In this document: positions 20,938-30,980 of the stretch, in pieces
Position numbering within the stretch: the first letter of the stretch is position 1
Layout: every line of letters begins with the position of its first letter
Source of the DNA: Cafeteria roenbergensis
Taxonomy: Eukaryota > Sar > Bigyra > Bicosoecida > Cafeteriaceae
Assembly (NCBI GenBank): GCA_008330645.1
Contig: VLTN01000007.1
Coordinates: forward strand, 1 to 64,000
DNA length: 64,000 nucleotides
Direction: 5' to 3'
Made by a program: the position numbers and the translations under genes
The notes under the pieces: model-generated
The model's input: the letters and a program-made list of their open reading frames with translations, nothing else
What the model was told of the DNA's origin: nothing
Database searches by the model: none

Positions 20938-23900
20938 TCAGGCGGTGGCTGCCTCCATGGCATTGGCCATGTCCGACGAGGCGTCAGTCGATGCGGCCGC
21001 AGAGTTCATGTCCGGTGCGGGCGCTGACTCGCCCGCCGCAGGCGCGGGGGGCGCAGCGTCGCCGGAGGAGCCAGAGGCGGCGGCCCGCTCCTCCTCCGAG
21101 GGAGGGCGCCCGACGCCCATGGCCGCGTCGAGCTCGCGGTCGCCCGACGCGCTGTCGGCGGGGAGGTCCGCGGCGGTGACAGCTGCCGCGCTGGCAATGT
21201 CGTCCACAGCGTTCTGGTCAGCCATGGCGCCGCCGTCGCCGGCAGAGACATCCTCCTCCTGCTTCTCCACCACGGGCTCGGGTACGGGGGCAGGGGCAGC
21301 CGGCTCGATCAGATCGGACACGTCTTCCTCCGCCTCGGGCTCCTCCCCGAGGAACGACGAATCGGCCAGCAGCTTGGCAGCCGACTCGGCGCGCTCGCCG
21401 CCCACCAGGTGCTCGAGAGCCTGGCGGCGCTCGAGGGTCTCGGAGATGCTCTCCAGGGGCGAGCGCACCACCAGGCCGCGGCGCGCGGCAAGGGCGTCCC
21501 GCTCGGCCGCACGAGAGTGGCGCTCCTTGGCCGCCTCGGACGCCAGCTTGGCCTCCTTGTTGGCGACAGCGCCGGCAGCCGCCACGCGCGCGCGTGCGGC
21601 CGTGATCTGGGCGTTGAGGCGCTCGCGCGCGGCCTCCGCGCTCTCCATCTGCGACCGGAAGAGGCGAGCCTCCTCTGCGACGCGCGCCAGGCGGGCCTTG
21701 AGGGACTCGGACTCGGACTCCTTCTCGGACACGGCGTCCTGGAGGCGACGCACCGCAATGCCCACAGACGAGGCGTCGCTCGCGCCCAGGGCGTGGGCGG
21801 AGCTGGCGGCGTGCATGGCCGCCTTGGTGCGCTCAAGCTTGGCGCGGAGGGTGCGCATCTCGCTGTGGGTGGACTTGATGTTCTCCCGGGAGGCCTGCAC
21901 CGCGGCCAGGGAAGCTGCAGCCGACGCCTTGGCGGCCTCGGTGGCGGCGTGGGCAGCCTTGATGTCCTCCTCCGTCTTGGCCACCGTGGCGGAGCGGGTG
22001 TCGCGCAGCTTGGACGACGCCTCAGCGGTGGCGCGCGCCTCGCGCTCCTCCGCGATGGCGTGCTCGCGCGCCGCGAGCGCGGCCCGCAGCTCCGCTGTGT
22101 CCGACTCCTCGCGCAGCTGCAGCGTGGACAGCTCGCCGCTGATGGTGCGAAGCTCCGCCTCAAGCTTGCCCATCTCCTCGCGGAGGGACGACTCCACCTT
22201 GAGCGCGTGCTGCCGCGAGCGGGCGAGGGACTCCGCGGCCTCCGACTGCATGGTCTCGGCCTTCTTGGCGTTGGCCGAGGCGCGCTCCAGGGTGCGGTGG
22301 TCGGCGTTGCGCTCCTCCTTGAGGTCCTCCACAACGAACTCCAGGCGCTCCGCGTTGCTCTGCGAGGCAGCCAGGCCCTTGTACGCCAGCTGCATCTGCT
22401 CGTCGATCGTCTTCATCTGCTCCCGGATCGCGTCCCGGCGCTTGCCCGCCTCCTTGGTCGCCTGGCGCATGTTCTCGTTGGCCTGCGTCTCGGCCTCGAG
22501 CTGCTGCTGGACCTGCGTCCGCTCGTTGTGCACCCGGTCGTAAAAGGCCTTGTTGTACCGGCGCTTGTTGTAAGCGTGGTTGCGGCGCCAGCTCATCCAG
22601 TGCCGCTCGCGGTAGTACTTGTGGCGCCAGTGGTTCTGCACGCCCCACGCCCACGTCTCGTACTTGCAAATGTCGTGGCGCCAGATGCACCACCCGCGGT
22701 GCCAGGGCGGCTGCCAGCCCCTGGGCGGCGTGAAGACCTTCTTGAACTTGTCGTTGAGGCCGTTGACCGGCGACATGGCGGTGGAGTCCGCCTCGGCCTT
22801 GGAGCCCCCGCGAAGGGACACACGAGACTCGCGGAACCGCATGTCGGAGGCGGAGGCGAAGAGCGCGTCCTCCTCCTTGAAGCGGGCCTCCTCGGCCTCC
22901 TTGGCGCCGTCCGCCTCCTCGTCCTCCTTGGCGCCGTCCGCCTCCTCGGCCTCGTCCTCGGCCTCCTTGGCGCCGTCCGCCTCCTCGTCCTCGGCCGCGG
23001 GCGCCGCCTCCTCGTCCTCGGCGTCCTCCTGCTCCGACTCGATCGATGCCACGGCCTCCTCCGCGGAGTGCTCGGCGGCGTCGGCCTCCTCGGCGATCTC
23101 ATCGGCCTCCTCCTGCTCAGCGGGAGCGGCGGACGCGGAAGCGCTGGGGGCGGCGGACGAGGTGGAGCTGGGGGCCGCTGATGCCGTGGAGGTGGGCGTG
23201 GGGGTTGCGGTGGAAGTGGTCGACGGCTCCGAGGACGGCGTGGCGGAGGCAGACATGGACGCCGACGGAGTGGCGCTGGTGCTGGGGGACGGGGTGGGGG
23301 ACATGGCGAGGCTGGCGCGCTGCAGCGCCTCGTCGGCGCCTGCGCGGAGCTCAGCGGCAGCGGCCACCGTCTGGGCGACCGCGTCGTCGCCGGCGCCAGC
23401 AACGTGCGGGCCGCACTTGTCGCACCCGTTGACGTCTTGCGAGCAGTCGCAGAAGCCCATCAAGCCCTCTGCCATGGTCTCGATGTGGCGCGCGCGCCGC
23501 ACGGTGGAGGCGGCGGTCAGGCCGAGGGCCTCGCGACGCGCGCGGCGGGTGGCGATGGCGTCGCTGTCGGCCTGGGCGCGGGCCTGCTCTGCGCGGGCCT
23601 CCGCTGCCTTCTGGCGCAGCATCTGGGCGGTGAGGTCGCGGCGGACGCGGGCGAGCTCCTCCTTGGCCATGGTGGCGTTGACGTGGAGCTCGTCGTGAAG
23701 GTGCTCAAGCTGCTCCTTCTTCTCGCGCAGGGCCGTGGACGCGTTGCTGAGCTCGGCGATGTGGTGCATGAGCTGCTGGCGGCGCTCCGACAGGGCGCCG
23801 AGGGACGCCGTAGAGGTGGAGGCGGCCTCGCGGTTCTCCTTGAGGACGCGGTCGACGAACGACTGCTCCTTGGAGAGCGCGTCGGCCTTGCCCGAGGTGA

Positions 23901-25514
23901 GGCGGTCCTCCTGCTCAGTCTCGGCCTGCTCGCGCGCCTCGTTGGCGGCGGCCTCCATGGCTGCGCGGCGGTCGTCGAGGCTGGTCCCAAGCTGCGCCTG
24001 CAGCGAGGTGAGGCGCAGCTCAAGGGCCTGCGACTCCGTATCGGCGGCGGCGCGCGCGTCGACGAGGCGCTTGTACTCGGCGTGGAGGGCCTCCACCTGG
24101 TCGATGGTCTCGTTGCGGCGGCGCTCCAGGTTCGTCACCTCCTCCACGAGGGCGTCGTGGCGCTGGTGTCCGGCCTTGATGGAGTCCTTGTCCTCCTCGA
24201 TGTCGAGGGAGAGCTGGATGCGGGTGGCGGCTGCCTGGCCGTTCACAGCGCCGGCCTCCTCCAGCTCCTTCACGGTCTGCTTGGCCAGCATGTCCGCGCG
24301 GCGCTCCTCGTCGGCGGCCTCCTTGGTCACGCGCTCGATCTCCTTTTGCAGGCGAATCGCCGTCTGGTTGAGGCCCTTGTGGCGAGCGTCCGCGGCCTGC
24401 GCGCGGCTCACGAGCGCGGCAGCCTCGCGAGCAAGCTTGCTCCGGCGCACCTTCTCCATGCGCAGCAGCTCGGTGGCTCCCTTGTAGACCCCCTCGAGCG
24501 CCTGGCGCGCCATCTTGATGCGGGTGATCTGGTTGTTGATGGAGCCGATCTTCTTGCGCTCATCGCCGGCCTTGGCCTGCAGCTCGCGCGCCTCCTTCTC
24601 GGCACCCTGCCACGCGTCGTGGATGCCCTCCCACGCGTTGATGTAGTTCATGCCGTAGCGGTGGTAGTACTTGATGTTGTGGTAGCACCACCACGGCGCG
24701 CCGCACCACTTGGCCTCCGTGCTCACCGCGGAGCGGCCGGAGCGCTCCATCATGCGGTTGTACGAGTCGCCGGCATCCTTGACCGTTTCCTCGGACCAGT
24801 TGGCGAGGTCCGTCGTGTCCGTCACGTCGACCTGAACAGGCGGGGGAGAGTCGGCGAGCGCCATCTCAGACGCGCCGAGTACAGCTGCGAGCCACAACGG
24901 GGAGCGCGGATTCGGGGGTGCGCACGAGAGCACAGCAGTCGCGACTAGCGAGGAGCGCCGTGCAAGTGTGCATGGGGGCGGGGGAGGGGGGAGCGGAAGG
25001 CAGGCTAGGGGGCCAGGGCGGGCGGAGCGTGAGGCGGGAGAGAGCGGGGCAGTCGGTGCATCAGGCCAGTCCTGAGCCGCAGCACAAGACTTGATGGGCA
25101 GACGGCCCACGCTCGCCCACAGGCCGCCCGCCCCGGAAGTCCCGCCCGCAGGCGTGCCGCGCTCGAGGAAGGCCCGTGCTCCAGGGGGAGTGGTGCGGCG
25201 TGCGGGGCCAGGGTGGGGTGCTCGCCTGCGGCTTTAAGACCCTGGCTGTGAGCAGCCCAAACGCTGCCGCCCGCCTGGCAGCGGACCGCCGCCCCTCTGG
25301 GCGCAGCCGCTGCGCCCGGCCATCCCTCCGCTTCACAATCACCCGAGCGCTGTGCGCGGCAGCGGCGCGCTGGCCGGGCACGGCCGAGCAGCCGGCCGTC
25401 GAGGTGCTTGCGCTGAGCGCCGCTGCAGCCCCCGCAAATCGCGCCCTCACCCTGCTCGGCAGAAGCCGTAATGGCAGCGACCGCCACGGCCAGGGCCATG
25501 ACGATAGCCTTCAT
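20938..25514 (-). CDS. Large secreted coiled-coil protein with Trp/Tyr/His-rich modules, paralogue 2
   Basis: Exon 1 (25514-25451) encodes the signal peptide MKAIVMALAVAVAAITASAE and joins exon 2 (24884-20938) through a 566-nt phase 1 intron, giving 1336 residues. Head 1 is WCGAPWWCYHNIKYYHRYGM, followed by a coiled coil and CDCSQDVNGCDKCGPH. A Ser/Thr/Pro then Asp/Glu/Ala-rich linker with repeated EEADGAKE comes next. Head 2 has GWCIWRHDICKYETWAWG and HWMSWRRNHAYNKRRYNKAF, followed by a second coiled coil and the shared AERDALAARRGLVVRSPLES with LVGGERA near the C-terminus. The same intron phase, module order and Cys motif as the neighbour show common descent. The mucin-like linker fits an extracellular location. 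Function is not known. Confidence 0.82.
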
Positions 25515-26066
25515 GGTCAAAGCAAGCCCCGCAGGCTGGGGGGCACCTCCTGGTGCTTCCCGCTCAGAGGGTGTGAAATCGCCTCCGCGGCCGCGGCTCC
25601 GAGGCGTGGCCGACGTCGTCTCGCTCCGTCTCGCGGCAGAGCAAGCCAGCCCTGCGAGGCCGCCCACGGGCGATGCGCGGCTTTGAAGCGGCCGTTCACC
25701 GCGCCCATGCCTTGCATCGGGGACCGCCATGCCTTCCCTCGGCGGATGACTCCCCTGAGGGGCCGGGAGTCGCGCCGGTCAGGCCGCGCCGCCGGCCAGC
25801 AGAGCCGCGCAGCCTCGGCAACGCTCGCAAACCGCAGTCGACCTTGGCCGCGCACTCGCTCGCGGCAGGAAGGCTCCGCGTGTCGGGCGCCGGCGAGCCT
25901 GCTGGTGCGTTGCTCACGTGCGCTGTGGTGCGCACCTGGTGGCTGCCTTACTTCCCCACTGGCGGGGCTGAAAAAAACACTCTCTCACTCGACAAGCAAT
26001 TAATAGACTCGGACCGCTCACCAGCGCGGCGCGAAATCGCTGGCACGATGTCGCCGGAGCCCTCCG
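25515..26066. other. Promoter side of paralogue 2 and 3' flank of NTH1
   Basis: Paralogue 2 starts at 25514 and NTH1 stops at 26067, both on the minus strand. An A-rich patch (CTGAAAAAAACACTCTC) lies at 25970-25986. No further gene, RNA or repeat was recognised. Confidence 0.4.
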
Positions 26067-27665
26067 TCACTCACGCGGTATGGGAGGCCCCCCGGGGCGC
26101 CCCGCTTCGCGGGCCGGCGAGCGCGCTCGCTTTCTGCTCGGCCGCGGTGGCGGCGACTGCGGCTCGGCAAGCGGGTCTGCGTCCGCCAGCAGCGCGGGGC
26201 GCGGCCTTGGCCCGAGAGCCTTGCCAGCTGCCACTGGCTCTGGCTCGGCGGCCGCGGCTTGGCCCGCGATGGCCAGGGCCTCGGCCACCGGCGTCATGTC
26301 GACTTCCACGGGGCGGGAGGTCCGGCGGCGCCTCGGGGGGCTGCCCGTCCCGCCCTCCCCCCTTGCTTCGCGAACGAGGCGAGCGGCCTCTTGGCTTCCA
26401 AGGGCCTGCTCCCAGCTCCTGCCGGTAGGGCAGAGCGATCGCACGACGCACTCGGCGCAGGCGGGGTCCCGGGGCAGGCACACGGTCTGCCCGAAGCCGA
26501 CGAGAAGCAGATTCACCTCGGGCCAAAGCGACCGCGGCAGCCACTCCTCCAGCTGGGCGCGGGTCTCCTCGGGGTTCCGCGTGTCCTGGTGGTGCGGGCT
26601 GGCGGCTAGCGCGGCAGAACACGCAGCAACGTCGGCCGCCGTCACGACGGGGCCCGCGCAGGACGCGTCGCTGGGCTCCGCTGCCTCCGCTGGCCCGGAT
26701 CCGCGTGGCAGGCCTGGGGGGCACCCCTTGCCCGCCGCAGCGCCAGCGCCGGGGTCGCCCGACACCGGTGCCGTGCCGTGGCGGTCCGCGCCCTCCAGCT
26801 TCCCCTCCATCGGGGGAGCGCCCCCGCTCCTTCCCACCCAGCGCAGCCGGTTCGCCACGCGGTGCACGTGCACGTCCACCCCGATTCCGCCCCCGCGGCC
26901 CCACGCGCTGGTCATAGCGATGTGCGCCATTTTGGGCCCGACGCCCTTGAGCCGCAGCAGGCCGGGCAGGTCCGGGGGGATGTCCCCGCCGTGCTCGGAG
27001 AGGCACCGCTGCGCCGCCAGGCGAAGCGTCTCCGCCTTCTTGCGGTAAAACCCCACGGGGTAGATGAGCTTCTGGAGCGCCTCCTCAGGGACGGCCGCCA
27101 GCCGGTCTGGCGTGCAGCCGAAGGCGCGCAGCCGCCCCATGGCGGCGTACGTCACCTCGTCCTTCGTCTGGCTGGACAGCATGAGGCTCACGAGGACCTG
27201 GAAGCGCTGCACCGCCGCTGGCGCGTCGGGGTCTGCCAGCCGCTCGCAGCCCATTGTGTCCACGGGGGCGTCGGCGTCCGCTCGCATGCTCCGAATCCCG
27301 GCGTACACGGCGTCCCAAGCGGCTGGGGCTCCCGCTCCCGCCCCCGCGGCCGCGAGGGCAGCGCGCCCGGGATCCGTGCGCCACGCGGCCATGGCCCCTC
27401 GGGACGGCGGGAGGGGAAGCGCCGAGGGCGTTGCCACGTCAGCGGCCGCGGCTGATGGCGGCTGCTCGTACTCGATCTTCACCGGCGCAGCCCGTCCCGT
27501 GGCCTTCTTGGCTGTGGCACGTGGCTTGCGTGTCGCTCGCGCAGGTGCGGTCGCAGCGTGGCCGCCCGCTTCTGCGGCGCTCACCCTGGCCGCGGCGCCG
27601 GAGTACCGAAAGGCGTTCAGTGCGCTCTCAGCCGCGCCGCAAGAACCGACACTTCGCCGAGCCAT
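26067..27665 (-). CDS. NTH1: Endonuclease III homologue, bifunctional DNA glycosylase/AP lyase
   Basis: This gene encodes 532 residues from ATG 27665. An in-frame ATG at 27827 would add 54 residues through a stretch that looks more like promoter sequence. The HhH-GPD core shows VLVSLMLSSQTKDEVTYAAM and the helix-hairpin-helix LKGVGPKMAHIAM with catalytic Lys (about residue 241). GVDVHVHRVANRL with catalytic Asp (about 260) follows. The iron-sulphur motif C-x6-C-x2-C-x5-C is CLPRDPACAECVVRSLC (about 395-411). The enzyme removes oxidised pyrimidines and cleaves abasic sites in base excision repair, in nucleus and/or mitochondria. A 50-residue insert of low complexity separates the Asp loop from the cluster, and the N-terminal extension is basic (about 130 residues). 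Confidence 0.9.
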   Translation of the reverse strand: MARRSVGSCGAAESALNAFRYSGAAARVSAAEAGGHAATAPARATRKPRATAKKATGRAAPVKIEYEQPPSAAAADVATPSALPLPPSRGAMAAWRTDPGRAALAAAGAGAGAPAAWDAVYAGIRSMRADADAPVDTMGCERLADPDAPAAVQRFQVLVSLMLSSQTKDEVTYAAMGRLRAFGCTPDRLAAVPEEALQKLIYPVGFYRKKAETLRLAAQRCLSEHGGDIPPDLPGLLRLKGVGPKMAHIAMTSAWGRGGGIGVDVHVHRVANRLRWVGRSGGAPPMEGKLEGADRHGTAPVSGDPGAGAAAGKGCPPGLPRGSGPAEAAEPSDASCAGPVVTAADVAACSAALAASPHHQDTRNPEETRAQLEEWLPRSLWPEVNLLLVGFGQTVCLPRDPACAECVVRSLCPTGRSWEQALGSQEAARLVREARGEGGTGSPPRRRRTSRPVEVDMTPVAEALAIAGQAAAAEPEPVAAGKALGPRPRPALLADADPLAEPQSPPPRPSRKRARSPAREAGRPGGPPIPRE

Positions 27666-28063
27666 TGCCCAGGCGCGCCGCAAAGACAGGACGGCTGCTC
27701 CAAGCGACGCTGCGGACGGCTGCGGTGCGCATTCTGGCCGCTCGCCCTCTTGTCCGGCACGGCGAATACATATTGACCGTGCAGCAAACAACTTTGACGA
27801 TTGGCTGTTGTCTGCCCCCGCTTGCATCGGACGAGGCAAGCACCGATGCAGTGCGTGGCGCTCGAGCGGTCGGGCGCCGCTGGCGTCGGCAGGTCAGTTT
27901 GCTGGTTGTCCTGGCAGTGCAGGCGGCGGTGGCGACACGGCCGCGCGCAGAGCCAGCTTCGACAACACACTGCCCAGCAGAGTCGCAGGCCGGTCCACCG
28001 CTCGGCGAGTGTCGGCACTCGCAACGCAGCAGCTTCGCAGCTTGCCTCTTGGTGGGAGGCGTC
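27666..28063. promoter_or_regulatory. Divergent promoter region, NTH1 / lysozyme A
   Basis: The 398 bp separate the NTH1 start (minus) from the lysozyme A start (plus). The part at 27765-27830 is less GC-rich (AATACATATTGACCG, CAACTTTGACGATTGG) and is the best candidate for core promoter elements. No defined box is claimed. Confidence 0.35.
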
Positions 28064-29378
28064 ATGAAGCGCTTTGGGGTTGCGACTGCGCTGCTTGCGG
28101 CGGCAGCTTTGCCGCAGGCGTTTGCAACGTGAGAGTGGAGTGCGGCCGATGGGCGCGTCAATGCACGGGAGCGCACCGGCCGCGTGCCTGCCACAACGGA
28201 CTGGGGTGTGTGCACGCGGCTGGTGCGGACAGCTTTCGCAAGGGTGGGGGGCACAGGCAGACTTTTCCGTGGTTGAACTTGGTGCCACTGCGCACGTCAA
28301 CGTTGAATGCCGGCGGGTTGTTGAAGCCGGCACGCTCGACGTTGTCGAGACTCGTCCGAGGGGCCATACAGCGTGCCCCGTGCGTGAGGAATTGTGAGGC
28401 TGCGACCTGTCGCAGCTACGGCATGGACGTGTCCGCGCTGGTGTCAGCTGACCAGTACAAGTGCCTCAAGGGCAAGGGCATCGACTTCTCCATCGTCAGA
28501 GCATGGCGGTCGTACGGCGGGTTCGACTCCAACGCGCGCGCCTCCGTGAGCAACGCGTGGGCCGGGGGCATGAAGAACGTCGATGTCTACCTTTTCCCGT
28601 GCACGAGCAAGAGCGCCTCGGACCAGGTGGCAGGCACCGTGTCTGGAATGAAAGGCGTCAAGTACGGCCAGATGTAAGTACAGGCACAGCGCATGGGTGG
28701 CTCTTGTAGCATTGCGTGCCAGGGGGCGCAGACCACGGAATCCGGCCACCTGTGGAGTCCTCCTGCCGCGCGCAGCTGGATTGACGTTGAGACCAACCCC
28801 TCGAGCGGGTGTGGATGGGGCAGCAACCTGGCTCAGAACTGCGCGTACATTGGACAGCTGCTCGACGCCGTCAAGTCCCACGGTATCAAGCCAGGCGTGT
28901 ATGCAAGGTGAGCACGGCCCAGCATGCAGGCGAAATCGGCGCCGTTCAGCAGTGGAGCCATAGCGCTTCACGCCTGCGCTTGGACGAGCCGACGATTTCG
29001 ACACGTTCAAACCCACTGCCTGGCGTGCTTGTCGCAGCCCATACATGTGGGGAAAGATCGCTGGCAGCTCGTGCACGATCGGCAAGAACTACCCCCTCTG
29101 GTGGGCCGACTACAACAATGTGAGACGGCAGCCGCTGCCAGGGAAAAGCTGCGGTTGCGAGTGCCCCGCTTGACCCCGCACGACCCGGACGCGCCCAAGG
29201 GGTGTTCGCTCAGCAGCCGCGTGCCCCCCCCGTGTCTGTCCGTCTTGGAGTCCTGGTCGCGCAGGTGCCAGGCTGGCCTCCTTACAAGGCATTCGGCGGC
29301 TGGACCAAGCCCGCCATTCACCAGTTCTCTGATGCCGGCAACGCTTGCGGGGTCCGCTACGACAAGAACTACTACTGA
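28064..29378 (+). CDS. Secreted GH25 lysozyme, paralogue A
   Basis: Five exons encode 216 residues: 28064-28128, 28416-28673, 28776-28907, 29038-29119 and 29265-29378. Exon 1 is a signal peptide (MKRFGVATALLAAAALPQAF). The mature protein starts YGMDVSALVS and contains FSIVRAWRSYGGFD, DVYLFPCTSKSASDQVAGTV, IWIDVETNPSSGCGW and WWADYN. These are the hallmarks of the GH25 subfamily of Entamoeba and nematode lysozymes. Likely catalytic acids are Asp111 and Glu113 in WIDVE and Asp26 in GMD. The fold cleaves the MurNAc-GlcNAc bond of peptidoglycan, so the protein may help digest bacterial prey or defend against bacteria. Intron 2 has a GTAAG donor, unlike the usual GTGAG. It is the most divergent member of the array. 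Confidence 0.88.
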
Positions 29379-29727
29379 GCCCCGGATCGACCAAGCAGGG
29401 GCAGCATCAGCTCGGGGGCGGCGCGGTTGGCTGGCGGGTTGCGGCGCAGCTGTGTGATCCCCGCCAGGCCGTTAGCTGCCTGCCGCGAGGCCTCAGCCCG
29501 CCAGCCTCACGTTGGTGCGCTGGAATTGGGTGTGCACACGCGCTTCAAACGGGGCCGGGCGCCCCTGCGACTGCCCGCAACCGAACAATCGTGTCCCACA
29601 GTTGTCAGCACCGCTTTTATTTGCCACTCAAGCTGTCCGGGATCGATCGGCAGCAGAGACGCGCGCTGGCCGGGAAGCCGGGGGCTCAGACTCCCCACTG
29701 CGCTCGAGCGAGAGCCTCGCTCTGGCC

Positions 29728-30980
29728 ATGCGGACCCAAGCCATTCTGATCGCTCTTGCAGCGGCGGCCCTCGCGCCGTCTGCCGTGGCCACGTGAGAGC
29801 GAGCGCTGGCTTCCGCCGCAGCAGTGTGAAGGCCTTCAACTTGCGCGTCCTTCCTTGCCGCCAAGCGCGGCAAGCCGTCCGGCATCCCCAGCAGCTCGCC
29901 TCGCACGCGGCGGAGGGCGCCATCATGAGCTCCCTGCGGGCCACGACGCGCTGGGCGCATGCCGCGGGCCAGCGCTATTGGACCATCGCCTGAGATTCTG
30001 CTTCCCCGGCACGTTTTCGCGCAGGTACGGCATGGACGCGGCCACCCACGTGTCTGCGGACCAGTTCAAGTGCCTCAAGGGCGATGGTATCGAGTTCGCC
30101 ATCATCCGCGCCTGGCACTCGTACGGTGGCTTCGACACCAACGCTCGCACCACTGTCGACAACGCGTGGGCCGGAGGCATGCGCGACGTCGACGTCTACC
30201 TCTTCCCGTGCGCGTCCAAGAGCGCCGCGGACCAGGTTGCAGGCACGGTGTCCGGCATGTCGGGCGTCAAGTTCGGCCAGATGTGAGCCATTGCCCGGCG
30301 TGCGCCTCGTCGTTGCCCGCGTTCCGAGCCGAGCATGCCTCCACGCTCACCTCTGGCTGCCCCAAGCTCCCGAGCTTCGCGCCCCCGCAGCTGGATGGAC
30401 ATCGAGACCAACCCGTCAAGTGGGTGCGGCTGGGGCAGCGACCTCGCCCGCAACTGCGAGTACATCGGCGAGCTGCTCAAGGCCGCTGAGTCCCACGGCA
30501 TCAAGCCCGGAGTCTATGCCAGGTGAGCGACGAAACGCGCCGATGCGCCGATGCCTCGAGCCCCGAGCCCAGCGCAGGGCCCGCCCGTCGATTTTCCAAC
30601 CGTGTCCCCTCCGCTTGGCCTCTCTGGACGCGCCCGCTGCGTGTCACCTCGCAGCCCGTACATGTGGGGCAAGATCGCCGGCAGCGCCTGCACGGTGGGC
30701 CGCGACTACCCGCTCTGGTGGGCTGACTACAACGGCGTGAGTGCGGCGCGGGCACGGCCCCGGATGGTCGCCGGGGGCGAGCGCGGCCAGAGCCGAGGCC
30801 GCCGGTGTGGCGTGCCGCTGCGGCCCAACCCGACCGCGTCTGCCGCCCTCGCGCTTGCCTTCGCAGGTGCCGGGCTGGCCCCCCTTCGGCGCGTTCGGCG
30901 GCTGGAGCAAGCCGGCCATCCACCAGTACGCGGACAACGGCGCTGCTTGCGGCGTGTCGTACGACAAGAACTACTACTGA
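29728..30980 (+). CDS. Secreted GH25 lysozyme, paralogue B
   Basis: Exons are 29728-29792, 30025-30282, 30391-30522, 30655-30736 and 30867-30980, with the same lengths (65, 258, 132, 82, 114 nt) and phases as the other three copies; 216 residues. The signal peptide is MRTQAILIALAAAALAPSAV. The mature part has YGMDAATHVS, FAIIRAWHSYGGFD, IWMDIETNPSSGCGWGSD and a C-terminal CGVSYDKNYY. Catalytic acidic residues Asp26, Asp111 and Glu113 are kept. From intron 3 onward the DNA is almost identical to paralogue C, including introns and the intergenic region, while intron 2 is unrelated. Confidence 0.9.

Noticed and set aside
22593-24948. Plus-strand and other minus-strand frames over secreted paralogue 2
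   Set aside because: They are Leu/Gly- or Arg/Pro-rich shadows produced by Glu/Ala/Arg codons of the coiled coil in another frame.
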